This document shows, piece by piece, positions 17,579 through 25,729 of a DNA stretch of 64,000 nucleotides (positions within the stretch are counted from its first letter, which is position 1; the number at the start of each line of letters is the position of its first letter). Below the pieces are notes generated by a model. The model did not search any database. It was not told where the DNA came from and saw only the letters and a list, made by a program, of their open reading frames with translations. The stretch spans positions 124,001 to 188,000 of the forward strand of contig CAJUBD010000002.1 in NCBI GenBank assembly GCA_910584475.1, read 5' to 3'. Source of the stretch: an uncultured Treponema sp. (GTDB lineage: Bacteria; Spirochaetota; Spirochaetia; Treponematales; Treponemataceae). The translations under genes were made by a program, and so were the position numbers.

Positions 17579-17604
17579 CCTCCGTTAAATTTTTTTTACA
17601 AAAA

Positions 17605-17826
17605 TTATTCAATCTCAATGCAGTCGGCATCGTCCTTGCGAACGCTCAACTCATATCCGCGAATCGTCACTTCCACAGGATCTCCAAGCGGCGCAACCTT
17701 CCGCACGAAAACCTTGCAGCCTTTTGTAAATCCCATGTCCATCAGCCGACGTTTCAGCGCTCCCTCGCCGTTCAGTTTTTTTACGGCGACCGTGGAGCCA
17801 ACTTCCGCCTCGCGCAACGTGCTCAT
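17605..17826 (-). CDS. feoA: FeoA-type iron transport accessory protein
   Basis: The 73-residue product has the SH3-like FeoA fold: an LREAEVGSTVAVKKL start, LKRRLMDMGFTKG with the conserved RL-DMG motif, and an RGYELSVRKDDADCIEIE end. It probably modulates FeoB. The ATG at 17826 has GGAGG seven bases before it. The longer frame to 17940 is the leader. It is the second of two FeoA-like genes in the operon. Confidence 0.9.
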   Translation of the reverse strand: MSTLREAEVGSTVAVKKLNGEGALKRRLMDMGFTKGCKVFVRKVAPLGDPVEVTIRGYELSVRKDDADCIEIE

Positions 17827-18012
17827 ATAAACCTCCTTATAAAATTTCGCAATGAAATGAGAAATGGCAGTATATTGTTTAAAGCGAACAACAGCATTAA
17901 AAAAAAATAAGTTATGTATAACCAAAGTTTGCAAGGGCAAACTTTACTGCCAAAAAAAAGCGAAAAATTTATAAACAAATTTTCCGCAAAAAAATTCCAC
18001 ACAAATAAAAAA

Positions 18013-18225
18013 CTAGCGCACCAAGATTTTTCCCGCCATAGAACGATCGAGCGCAATCCTCGAATCCTTGACTTTTACAATCAAGCCAGTCGCGATTTTT
18101 TGCACCACGGAAACCGGCGCACCGATATTGAATCCGATTTCATTAAGACGCTGTTTGACGGCGGCATTTCCGCCGATGGCAGCAACCCGAACTTCATCTC
18201 CCGCAGATGTGAACAACAACGGCAT
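18013..18225 (-). CDS. FeoA-like protein, first gene of the iron operon
   Basis: This 70-residue SH3-like protein carries the FeoA signature VKQRLNEIGFNIGAPVSVVQK and ends in the RIALDRSMAGKILVR strand. It differs from the second FeoA and may be a partner rather than a redundant copy. GGAGG is five bases before the ATG at 18225. A good promoter with an overlapping dyad lies just upstream, so this gene starts the feo transcript. Confidence 0.88.
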   Translation of the reverse strand: MPLLFTSAGDEVRVAAIGGNAAVKQRLNEIGFNIGAPVSVVQKIATGLIVKVKDSRIALDRSMAGKILVR

Positions 18226-18256
18226 AATTTCCTCCAATATTTTTCAATCTAAAGTT

Positions 18257-18292
18257 ATCCTACCACATTTAAAATTATTTGTCAATAATTTT
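18257..18292 (-). promoter_or_regulatory. feo operon promoter with overlapping operator dyad
   Basis: On the minus strand TTGACA (18280-18285), 17 bases and TAGGAT (18257-18262) form a promoter. A perfect dyad, AAAATTATT-TGTC-AATAATTTT (18271-18292), covers the -35 box. This is where an iron repressor of the Fur or DtxR type would bind, but the regulator is unknown. Confidence 0.7.
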
Positions 18293-18335
18293 AGTTACTT
18301 TTCGCTAACTTTTTTTGAAAAAAACAATCAACAAG

Positions 18336-18356
18336 CCTCGACGCAGAGCATCGGGG
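18336..18356. repeat. REP-like repeat, copy 1
   Basis: CTCGACGCAGAGCATCGGGG is an imperfect palindrome. Nineteen of its bases recur exactly at 30020-30038 in the end of the pseudouridine synthase frame. Confidence 0.6.
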
Positions 18357-18431
18357 TTTGAAACCTTCCGCACGAATCAGAAAAAGGTTTTAAAACACGC
18401 TTCGAGAAATTTTTGAATGAAATTTCAAATC

Positions 18432-19316
18432 TTAATTTTTGTAGTCTGTCCTTATGAATGGCTTGTTAATCTTGTGCTCTGTTAGAATCCTATATTTTTC
18501 TGGATGGCGGTATGCGTTTCCCATGACTTCTTTTTCACGATATTCACGGAGCATATTCATGTCAATCTTCCCAATGTAAACGCCTTCCTCATCTGGCGCT
18601 TCCATGACGCACATATCCCTTGCACACGGCTCATCGTGAAGCCATGCGATACCGTCAAAAACGCTCGAATGACCATTACAGTCAGGATGACCTGCAGGAT
18701 AATTGCAAGTCGCGATGGCAAACATATTCTCATAAGCGCGAGTGCGAAGAGCTGAAAGCCTGTTTATTTCCATCGGACAAGCATTAGGGGCAAGCACCAA
18801 TTCCGCGCCTTTCATCATCAAGATTCGTGCGCTCTCTGGAAACTCTCTGTCAAAACATATCATAGAACCGATTTTGACATTCCCGATTTTCGTATCGACA
18901 TCGGCGACAAAAAAATCTTCTCCCGCCGAAAGCCGCGCCTCGTCGCTGAAATCGCAAGTGTGGACTTTGGAATATTTCAACACCACATTTCCGTGCCTGT
19001 CAAAAAGCGCGATTGTATTTTTGGGCAGCGGCTCGAATTTTTCAAGAAATGTAATGCCAATCGCCATGCCAAGTTTTTTCGCAAGCGTTTGAAAATTGCG
19101 GACAAAATCGCTGTCATCGGAAAGAGCCAAACTTTTCAGCGCGTCAATGTCTTCGGGAATGCGATAGCCGATGCTCCACATTTCTGGGAAAAGAGCAATA
19201 TCCGCGTTCATTTCTTTTGCGCGAACGCAGGCGGCAATTCCTTTGTCAAGATTTGCTTTCAGCGAACTTGCAGGCATCAATTGCAACAACGCCACTTTTA
19301 AAATTTCGTCATTCAT
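18432..19316 (-). CDS. Carbon-nitrogen hydrolase (nitrilase superfamily)
   Basis: This 294-residue amidase-fold enzyme hydrolyses a C-N bond in a small amide or carbamoyl compound. The catalytic triad is visible as E in FPEMW, K in KYSKVH and C in ICFDREFPES. The length matches N-carbamoylputrescine amidase-like and omega-amidase-like enzymes. I chose the ATG at 19316, where the core fold begins. The frame continues to 19373 and no clear ribosome binding site decides between them. It lies 94 bases downstream of the aldolase-type gene on the same strand. The exact substrate is unknown. Confidence 0.85.
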   Translation of the reverse strand: MNDEILKVALLQLMPASSLKANLDKGIAACVRAKEMNADIALFPEMWSIGYRIPEDIDALKSLALSDDSDFVRNFQTLAKKLGMAIGITFLEKFEPLPKNTIALFDRHGNVVLKYSKVHTCDFSDEARLSAGEDFFVADVDTKIGNVKIGSMICFDREFPESARILMMKGAELVLAPNACPMEINRLSALRTRAYENMFAIATCNYPAGHPDCNGHSSVFDGIAWLHDEPCARDMCVMEAPDEEGVYIGKIDMNMLREYREKEVMGNAYRHPEKYRILTEHKINKPFIRTDYKN

Positions 19317-19410
19317 GTTTTCAAAAAAACACAAAAGTTTTGCAAAACAAAACTTTTGCGCAAAACTTTTCACTAATTACTATTCATTGTGCCCGCCGCA
19401 AGGCAGCGCA

Positions 19411-20388
19411 TCATTCCTGCGAAATTTGCTCGTCGTAAAATTTTGAATAATCCGTGCGCTTTTCTTTTGTGAACGCTATCGCAGTGCGCGGATGCTGATT
19501 CAGCAAGCCTGTCACAAGATACGGCACGTCATAGCCCCAAACCACGCCTTCTTTTTTCAAGTCCGCCATTTTGGTTTCCACGAATTTGAGCGCGGGATAA
19601 ATATTGTATTTTGGATTTTTCAAAAATGCCAAAAGATTCTCCATAAAACAATTTCCCGCGCCGCGACCCATTCCACTGTAAGTCGCGTCAAGCCAATCCA
19701 CGCCGTCACCCACGGCTTCAATTGTGTTCGCGAAAGCCAGTTGCTGATTGTTATGCGCGTGGATTCCGAGCGTCTTTCCGTACTTGTCAGCGAATTCCTT
19801 GTACATAGCCGCGACGCGCTGCATTTGCTCAGGATAAATTGAACCGTAACTGTCTACGATATAAATGCAGTCCACCGAGGAATTTCCGAGCATGTCGAGC
19901 GCGACTTTGATGTCCCCCTCCTGCGCCGTGGAAATCGCCATAATGTTGCATGTCACTTCGTAGCCTTTCGCTTTCGCATCTTCTATGATTTCAAGCGCGC
20001 CAGGAATTTGATGGACATAGCAAGCCACGCGAATCAAATCAAGCGGACTGTTCGCGCGATCACGGATGTCGTTCTTGAAATCGCATCTGCCAACATCAGC
20101 CATCGCCGCAAGTTTGATCTTCTTTTCGGAATTGTCGCCGAGCACTTTGAAAATTTCATCGTCGTCGCAGAATTTCCATTTGCCAAATTTCGTCTCGTCA
20201 AAAAGTTTTTTGCTGGCCTTGTAGCCCACTTCCATATAATCTACGCCAGCGGCAATGTTCGTTTGGTAAAGTTCCTTTACAAAATCGTCATTAAATTTAA
20301 AATCGTTCACAATTCCGCCATCACGGAGCGTGGCATCCACCACGCGTATCGACTCACGAAATCCCAACAATGCAGACAGTTCTTTCAT
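19411..20388 (-). CDS. HMGL-type aldolase family protein
   Basis: The 325-residue product is a TIM-barrel enzyme of the HMG-CoA lyase/4-hydroxy-2-oxovalerate aldolase group. The N-terminal DATLRDGGIVND carries the metal-binding Asp and catalytic Arg. IHAHNNQ supplies the two metal-binding histidines, and GMGRGAGNC is the glycine-rich loop. It lacks an extra regulatory domain. AGAGGAAAA precedes the ATG. The specific acceptor and donor cannot be named. Confidence 0.85.
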   Translation of the reverse strand: MKELSALLGFRESIRVVDATLRDGGIVNDFKFNDDFVKELYQTNIAAGVDYMEVGYKASKKLFDETKFGKWKFCDDDEIFKVLGDNSEKKIKLAAMADVGRCDFKNDIRDRANSPLDLIRVACYVHQIPGALEIIEDAKAKGYEVTCNIMAISTAQEGDIKVALDMLGNSSVDCIYIVDSYGSIYPEQMQRVAAMYKEFADKYGKTLGIHAHNNQQLAFANTIEAVGDGVDWLDATYSGMGRGAGNCFMENLLAFLKNPKYNIYPALKFVETKMADLKKEGVVWGYDVPYLVTGLLNQHPRTAIAFTKEKRTDYSKFYDEQISQE

Positions 20389-20523
20389 TTTTTCCTCTTG
20401 ATTTTATAAATTTGAACAATACGAAGCCACGACAAATTTCGCGACAAAGACCAACCGCGCAATCCTTTTATCGTTTGACCTGGCAGAAATCATCTAACTT
20501 GATTTTGCACAGCAAAATCTGAA

Positions 20524-20656
20524 CCATACGCCTTCGGCGTTTGTCCTAATGGAAATTCATTATACGTTGTTCGCTCACGCGAACGACTGGGCCATACGTC
20601 CTACGGCCGTTTGGCCTAGTGGAAATTATTTTATGTTGTTCGCTTACGCGAACGAC

Positions 20657-20660
<4 letters not shown>
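20524..20660. repeat. Two tandem 68-bp repeats next to tRNA-Met
   Basis: Copy 1 (20524-20591) and copy 2 (20592-20660) share CCATACG, the GTTCGC/GCGAAC hairpin and the end GAACGACTGGG. Each copy boundary repeats GGGCCAT, the 3' acceptor strand of the adjoining tRNA gene, so the unit probably arose by duplication anchored in the tRNA end. Confidence 0.75.
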
Positions 20661-20729
<69 letters not shown>

Positions 20730-20824
20730 AAAAAGTAAAAATATTATATAGCAATTAAAAAATATTGTCAATTGCGAATCAAAAAAAACAAAATCCAAAC
20801 CATGTGATATTTTTTATTTTTCAG

Positions 20825-20853
20825 TTGAAAATATTTTATAAATTTATTATAAT
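20825..20853 (+). promoter_or_regulatory. Strong promoter of the exported 154-residue protein
   Basis: TTGAAA (20825-20830), exactly 17 bases and a consensus TATAAT (20848-20853) stand in a very A+T-rich region. A leader of about 35 bases with TGGAGG follows. Confidence 0.75.
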
Positions 20854-20894
20854 TTTATAAGATACTATTTTATTCGGAATTATGGAGGTTCCCA

Positions 20895-21359
20895 ATGAAA
20901 AGATTCTTGATTGTTTTTGCTGTTGCCGCAATCGCAGTGACAGGCGCGTTCGCGCAAGATGATTCTCTCAACACAGCAGTTGACGCGGTTGGCGCTGTGG
21001 GTCAGATTGCCGCGGACAATGGCGTTTCAGGTACGCTTCAAGGCACTTGGTATGACAGCAAATATGACTGCCTTTGGGTTTTGACTGTGGATTCGACCGC
21101 GAGCGGACTTGCCGAACTCCGCGATGCGAATGGCGGACTCATCTACAAATTCACTCGAAACAATGTCCAAAACTTCAAGCTGAGCGCTTCTGGCGGACTT
21201 ACAGTTTCTTTTGACTGCGCTGAAAAAAATCGCCAATATCAATTTACGAAACCGCTTTCTGGCGACAAAGATTTGAAACTTCACGTCTACAACACTTACT
21301 ACAAAGAAACGCACGACGCGACAATCACTTACAAAGACGGCAGCGCAACGAAAAACTAA
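20895..21359 (+). CDS. Small exported protein of unknown function
   Basis: This 154-residue protein has a clear signal peptide ending in GAFA-QDD. The mature domain of about 130 residues is predicted to be all-beta (LQGTWYDSKYDCLWVLTVD, then further strands) and resembles a lipocalin-like or DUF2147-like small barrel, without a decisive motif. It has a near-consensus promoter, a good GGAGG and a strong terminator, so it is probably expressed alone and at high level in the periplasm. Confidence 0.7.
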   Translation: MKRFLIVFAVAAIAVTGAFAQDDSLNTAVDAVGAVGQIAADNGVSGTLQGTWYDSKYDCLWVLTVDSTASGLAELRDANGGLIYKFTRNNVQNFKLSASGGLTVSFDCAEKNRQYQFTKPLSGDKDLKLHVYNTYYKETHDATITYKDGSATKN

Positions 21360-21373
21360 TTCTTGACGATAAA

Positions 21374-21404
21374 AAACAGCGGCAGAGATTGCCGCTGTTT
21401 TTTT
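21374..21404 (+). terminator. Rho-independent terminator
   Basis: AAACAGCGGCA and TGCCGCTGTTT pair around a five-base loop, and a run of T bases follows. Confidence 0.9.
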
Positions 21405-21408
21405 GTGC

Positions 21409-21438
21409 TTGACAAAATATACCCCATACTGGTATACT
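21409..21438 (+). promoter_or_regulatory. csoR-copA promoter with operator in the spacer
   Basis: TTGACA (21409-21414), an 18-base spacer and TATACT (21433-21438) form the promoter. The dyad TATACC-(7)-GGTATA (21418-21436) fills the spacer and the -10 box, as expected for a CsoR operator that represses until Cu(I) binds. Confidence 0.75.
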
Positions 21439-21454
21439 GTATATGGAGGTGTAA

Positions 21455-21757
21455 ATGAATTCCAAAAAAAGTGTTGTCGCAAAGACAAAAAATCGTTCGC
21501 CTGAAGAATTAAAGATGTTGATGAACCGGCTCAATAAAATTTCCGGGCAAATCAACGGCATAAAAAAAATGGTGGAAGAAAATGCGTACTGCACAGACAT
21601 TCTAAACCAAGTAAGCGCGGCGCAGGGCGCGTTCAACGCGTTTTCGCGTGAACTTTTGGCGAGCCACATCAAAACTTGCGTAGTTCAAAATATCAAAAGA
21701 GGAAACGAAGAAATCGTGGACGAACTTTTAGGCACATTGCAAAAATTGATGAAGTGA
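21455..21757 (+). CDS. csoR: CsoR/RcnR-family metal-sensing repressor
   Basis: This 100-residue four-helix repressor lacks an HTH. The metal ligands are C46 (AYCTDIL), H71 (SHIK) and C75 (TCV), the C-H-C pattern of Cu(I)-sensing CsoR. It directly precedes the copper ATPase gene and starts from a promoter with a matching dyad, so it should autoregulate the operon. GGAGG precedes the ATG at 21455. Confidence 0.9.
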   Translation: MNSKKSVVAKTKNRSPEELKMLMNRLNKISGQINGIKKMVEENAYCTDILNQVSAAQGAFNAFSRELLASHIKTCVVQNIKRGNEEIVDELLGTLQKLMK

Positions 21758-21779
21758 CACTTTCGTTTGGAGGCAAAAT

Positions 21780-24347
21780 ATGCAACAATACTCTGTGACA
21801 GGAATGAGTTGCGCCGCTTGCGCTTCTCGCGTTGAAAAAGCCGTTTCCAAAATTCAAGGCGTGCAATCCTGTTCTGTAAGTCTTTTGACAAATTCGCTCG
21901 CCGTCGAAGGAACAGCTTCTTCCCAAAATATCATCGAGGCGGTAAAAGGCGCAGGATATGGTGCAAGCGAAAAAGGCGCAAAAAATTCTTCGCATGCAAA
22001 TTCAAGTTCTGCGGCTTCGATTTTCGAGCAAGAAGATTCGCTTGCGGACACGGAAACCCCTCGCCTGAAAAAAAGACTTTTTTCTTCGCTGGTATTTTTG
22101 CTGGTGTTGATGTACATTTCCATGGGGCACGCGATGTGGAGCTGGTCTCTTCCACCTTTCCTCGCACAAAACAATTTGGCGATGGGCTTGGCGCAATTGT
22201 TGCTCGCCGCAATCGTAATGGTGATAAATCAAAAATTTTTTATAAGCGGATTCAAATCGCTTTTTCACGGCGCGCCGAACATGGATACGCTTGTCGCATT
22301 GGGAAGCGCGGCTTCATTTTTGTACAGCACGGCTATGCTTTTTGCAATGACCGACGCTCAGTTAAAAGGCGATGCGGCGCGTGTCATGCAATATATGCAC
22401 GAATTTTATTTTGAAGGCGCGGCGATGATTCTCACGCTCATTACCCTTGGAAAAATGCTCGAAGCGCATTCGAAAGGAAAAACCACGAACGCGCTAAAAA
22501 GCCTGATTCGACTTGCGCCGAAAACTGCAAACGTAATTCGTGAGGGAAAAGAAATTTCTATTCCAATAGAACAGATTTCGCTTGGAGAAATTTTCGTCGT
22601 GCGTCCTGGAGAAAATATTCCAGTCGACGCAGTTATAATTGAAGGTAGCACTAGCGTGAACGAATCCGCGCTTACTGGAGAAAGCATTCCAGTGGACAAA
22701 AGCGCAGGCGACAATGTAACGAGCGCGACTCTCAATCAAAGCGGCTTTATAAAATGTCGCGCGGTGCGAGTCGGCGAAGACACGACTCTTTCGCAAATAA
22801 TAAAGCTCGTCAGCGATGCAGCCGCCACGAAAGCACCCGCGCAAAAAATCGCGGACAAGGTTTCAAGCATTTTTGTTCCAATCGTAATTGCGATTTCCGC
22901 AATCACGATTTTGATTTGGATTTTCGTTGGAGAAAATTTTGGTTTTGCTTTGGCACGCGGAATTTCAGTTTTGGTGATAAGCTGTCCATGCGCGTTGGGA
23001 CTTGCCACGCCTGTCGCCATTATGGTCGGAAACGGCGTTGGCGCGAAAAATGGGATTCTTTTCAAAACTGCGTCCGCGCTTGAACAGGCGGGAAAAACGA
23101 AAGTCATCGCGCTCGATAAAACCGGCACGATCACAAAAGGCGAAGGCTACGTTACAGACATCGTTCCATGCGAAGACATCGACAAATCTGAACTTCTGCA
23201 ATGCGCCGTGGATTTAGAAGCGAAAAGCGGGCATCCTTTGGCGAAGGCGATTCTTGCAAAGGGAGGGGAAGAAAATCTTGTCGCACGGGAAGTGAGCGAT
23301 TTTGAGGCAGTAGCTGGAAATGGACTTTCGGCGAAAAATTCTTCTTTGCAAAAAATCTTTGGCGGAAGCGTGAAATTCATTAGCGAGCAAATTCAAATTC
23401 CTGACGATTTGCTTCGCAAGGCTCAAGAATTTTCACAGCAAGGAAAAACGCCGCTTTTGTTCGCGCTCGAAAAAAAACTTTTAGGAATAATCGCTGTAGC
23501 CGATGTGATAAAGGACGACAGTGCGGCGGCAATCGAGGATTTGCGAACAATGGGAATTTTCACAGTGATGCTCACGGGCGACAATGAGCGCACGGCGGCT
23601 ACAATCGCAAAGCAAGCTGGAGTCGACAAAGTTTTTGCAGGCGTGCTTCCCGCGCAAAAAGCCGAAGCCGTAAAAGTGTTGAAAAAAATCGGCAACGTCG
23701 CGATGGTGGGTGACGGCATAAACGATGCAGTCGCATTGAGTGCGGCAGATATAGGAATTGCGATTGGGGCGGGAACAGATGTTGCAATCGACGCGGCCGA
23801 CATAGTTCTTGTAAAAAGCCGCTTGAGCGATGTGAGCGCGGCTATCCGCTTGAGCCGCGCGACACTGCGCAACATTCGCGAAAATTTGTTCTGGGCGTTC
23901 ATCTACAATGTCATCGGAATTCCGCTTGCGGCTGGCGCGTGGATTTGGCTTTTCAATTGGAAACTCAATCCGATGTTCGGCGCGGCGGCGATGAGCCTTT
24001 CGAGTTTTTGCGTGGTGACGAACGCGCTCAGGCTTAATTTCGCGAACATCCGAAAATCGCGAAAAACAAATCTCGGCAAAAAATTCAATTCTAGCGAATT
24101 GAATAAAATAAATTTCAACATAACGGAGGAAAATGTTATGAAAAAGACTTTGAAAGTCGAAGGTATGATGTGCGCTCACTGCGAAGGTCGCGTAAAAAGC
24201 GCATTGGAGGAAATCTCTGGCGTTGCCAACGCAAATGCTAGCCATGAAAGCGGCACGGTCATCGTGGAACTGAGCGGCGATGTAAGTGACGACATGCTCA
24301 AGGAAAAAGTCGAAGCGCAAGGCTACAAAGTTTTGAGCGTAGAATAA
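21780..24347 (+). CDS. copA: Cu+-exporting P1B-type ATPase, with CopZ-like domain in frame
   Basis: This 855-residue membrane ATPase exports Cu(I). An N-terminal HMA domain has GMSCAACAS. Eight membrane segments surround the metal-site motif CPC (402-404). D446 of DKTGT is phosphorylated, SGHPLAKA is the HP motif, and VGDGINDAVAL is the hinge. The usual end of CopA falls at about residue 770, after TNALRLNF. A linker and a complete second HMA domain (MCAHCEG) then follow without a stop codon. That part has its own GGAGG and ATG at 24138. The operon follows csoR. Confidence 0.93.
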   Translation: MQQYSVTGMSCAACASRVEKAVSKIQGVQSCSVSLLTNSLAVEGTASSQNIIEAVKGAGYGASEKGAKNSSHANSSSAASIFEQEDSLADTETPRLKKRLFSSLVFLLVLMYISMGHAMWSWSLPPFLAQNNLAMGLAQLLLAAIVMVINQKFFISGFKSLFHGAPNMDTLVALGSAASFLYSTAMLFAMTDAQLKGDAARVMQYMHEFYFEGAAMILTLITLGKMLEAHSKGKTTNALKSLIRLAPKTANVIREGKEISIPIEQISLGEIFVVRPGENIPVDAVIIEGSTSVNESALTGESIPVDKSAGDNVTSATLNQSGFIKCRAVRVGEDTTLSQIIKLVSDAAATKAPAQKIADKVSSIFVPIVIAISAITILIWIFVGENFGFALARGISVLVISCPCALGLATPVAIMVGNGVGAKNGILFKTASALEQAGKTKVIALDKTGTITKGEGYVTDIVPCEDIDKSELLQCAVDLEAKSGHPLAKAILAKGGEENLVAREVSDFEAVAGNGLSAKNSSLQKIFGGSVKFISEQIQIPDDLLRKAQEFSQQGKTPLLFALEKKLLGIIAVADVIKDDSAAAIEDLRTMGIFTVMLTGDNERTAATIAKQAGVDKVFAGVLPAQKAEAVKVLKKIGNVAMVGDGINDAVALSAADIGIAIGAGTDVAIDAADIVLVKSRLSDVSAAIRLSRATLRNIRENLFWAFIYNVIGIPLAAGAWIWLFNWKLNPMFGAAAMSLSSFCVVTNALRLNFANIRKSRKTNLGKKFNSSELNKINFNITEENVMKKTLKVEGMMCAHCEGRVKSALEEISGVANANASHESGTVIVELSGDVSDDMLKEKVEAQGYKVLSVE
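24138..24347 (+). CDS. CopZ-like copper chaperone as an internal start within copA
   Basis: An internal ATG at 24138 is preceded by GGAGG at normal spacing and opens a 69-residue HMA domain with the copper motif MCAHC. This is the size and layout of CopZ. It is in frame with copA and no stop separates them, so both a CopA fusion and a free chaperone could be made from the mRNA. Alternatively, the stop codon of copA was lost recently. Confidence 0.65.
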   Translation: MKKTLKVEGMMCAHCEGRVKSALEEISGVANANASHESGTVIVELSGDVSDDMLKEKVEAQGYKVLSVE

Positions 24348-24409
24348 TTCGCGCGAAAAAAGGGCAACACGCCTTTCGTGCAGAAAAAGAGCCACCAATA
24401 GGTGGCTAA

Positions 24410-24538
24410 AAATATGCAAACGGAATATCAAAAACCGACAATGACAAACAAGCGAGTTTGTGCAGCAAACTCGTATTAAAATCAGCAACTCGAAAGTAAA
24501 ACTGTCGCGCTAATTTTGACGACAAGTTTTCGCAACAT
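24410..24538. repeat. Module-type intergenic repeat
   Basis: This stretch contains ACAAACAAGCGAGTTTGTG and GCAAACTCG arms and the word GTCGCGCTAATTTTGACGAC, which also occur in the other intergenic modules. No gene is seen. Confidence 0.45.
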
Positions 24539-25432
24539 CTAAAAATAAACCAGCCTATATTCCCCAATGCTTTCAAAGCCCAACTTTTTGTACAGTTCTA
24601 CGGCGGCGAGGTTCTTTTTTTTCACATACAGAGAGGCGATCTTGTTTTCGGATGCGAGGATGCCCAATATTTGCTGAATCAAAATTGCAGCGAATCCTTT
24701 ACGCCGAAATTCTGGTAATGTGTAAACGCCGCCGAGTAACGCGCAATTTTGTCCGCAAGCGGCAATTGCGGACTTTGCTACTGGCGTGTTGCCAATTTCC
24801 AACGCGAGAATTTTCTGGCTTTGCAGATTTAGTTTGAATGAGTCGCGCAGCAGTTGGTCTGAAAACGCAAAATTGGGAGGAATGACTTCCTCGATTTGGT
24901 AAGCGCGCTCCAATGGAAAAAGTTTTTCTTCGTCAGATGCCATCGCATGAAAAATGCGAAACGAATTTTCGGATGATTGTATCGGATCGTGCACCGAGGA
25001 TTTCTTATCTTGCGCTGAATTTTTTTGCATCAAAATGTATTCGTTCATTATTTTCACGTGCGCTGGATTTTTTTTATATCGGAAAATATTTTTAAAAAAA
25101 AGCGAGCCACTCGCCTCGCCGTTAATGCAAAACGGTTTTTCGTCCGCGAAAAATTCGTAGAATACTGATTGCGTTTTTTGGCATAAAATTTTGTCGAGCG
25201 CGGTCTTGTACTTCGTGAACGGCAGACAATGAAAAACGGTGCGGCGGTTTCTAAAGCAAAACGCGCCGACAATCTTTTCCTCGCAAATGACGGCATAGCA
25301 ATCTTGCGCGTTTTCGTCAAAAATAATTTCGCATAGATTTACGCATTCTGCTTCGTTTTGCAAAACAAGTTGCGCGGCTTCTTCAATGAGTTTTGATGAA
25401 AGACTTTTAATTGAAACATTTGGTTCGGTCAT
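24539..25432 (-). CDS. GNAT-family acetyltransferase
   Basis: The 297-residue protein ends with a GNAT domain of about 110 residues. Motif A is seen in GGVYTLPEFRRKGFAAILIQQIL, with R-R-K-G-F as the acetyl-CoA pyrophosphate loop. The N-terminal 180 residues form a second, degenerate GNAT-like half with no clear CoA loop. The acceptor is unknown. GGAAA stands before the ATG. Confidence 0.8.
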   Translation of the reverse strand: MTEPNVSIKSLSSKLIEEAAQLVLQNEAECVNLCEIIFDENAQDCYAVICEEKIVGAFCFRNRRTVFHCLPFTKYKTALDKILCQKTQSVFYEFFADEKPFCINGEASGSLFFKNIFRYKKNPAHVKIMNEYILMQKNSAQDKKSSVHDPIQSSENSFRIFHAMASDEEKLFPLERAYQIEEVIPPNFAFSDQLLRDSFKLNLQSQKILALEIGNTPVAKSAIAACGQNCALLGGVYTLPEFRRKGFAAILIQQILGILASENKIASLYVKKKNLAAVELYKKLGFESIGEYRLVYF

Positions 25433-25729
25433 CGAATTTCCTTAAATTTTTTACAGTAAAGAAAAATGAAACTTTAGAACTTTTAAAAACATGCGACTTT
25501 TACGTTAGGGATACTTCGCGTTGCGCCGTTTCCGTAAGCGGAAATTATTGAACGCACGCTCGTTTTGCTGGCGCAAAAACTCGCGTTAGGGATGCGGAAG
25601 GCGCAAGTTCCAAAGTTTGCGGAGCATCGCGAATCAAACTTTGGAATGGAGCGATGAGCGGAACCTGTAGCAGCCCGACCTGCCGCAAGGCAGGTAACGC
25701 CCATCTTTGATTTTTGCCTATTAGTTGAA
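25433..25729. repeat. Dispersed repeat, copy 1
   Basis: There is no gene here. Bases 25541-25593 match 36812-36864 exactly on the opposite strand (53 bases). The flanks are also related: a GAGCGATGAGCGGAACC block and a CCCGACC-hairpin-GGTAACGCCCA block recur in the same order near proB. It is a mobile-looking or recombining intergenic element. Confidence 0.75.

Noticed and set aside
23481..24488. 335-residue open frame on the minus strand
   Set aside because: It is antisense to copA, whose motifs are unmistakable on the other strand.
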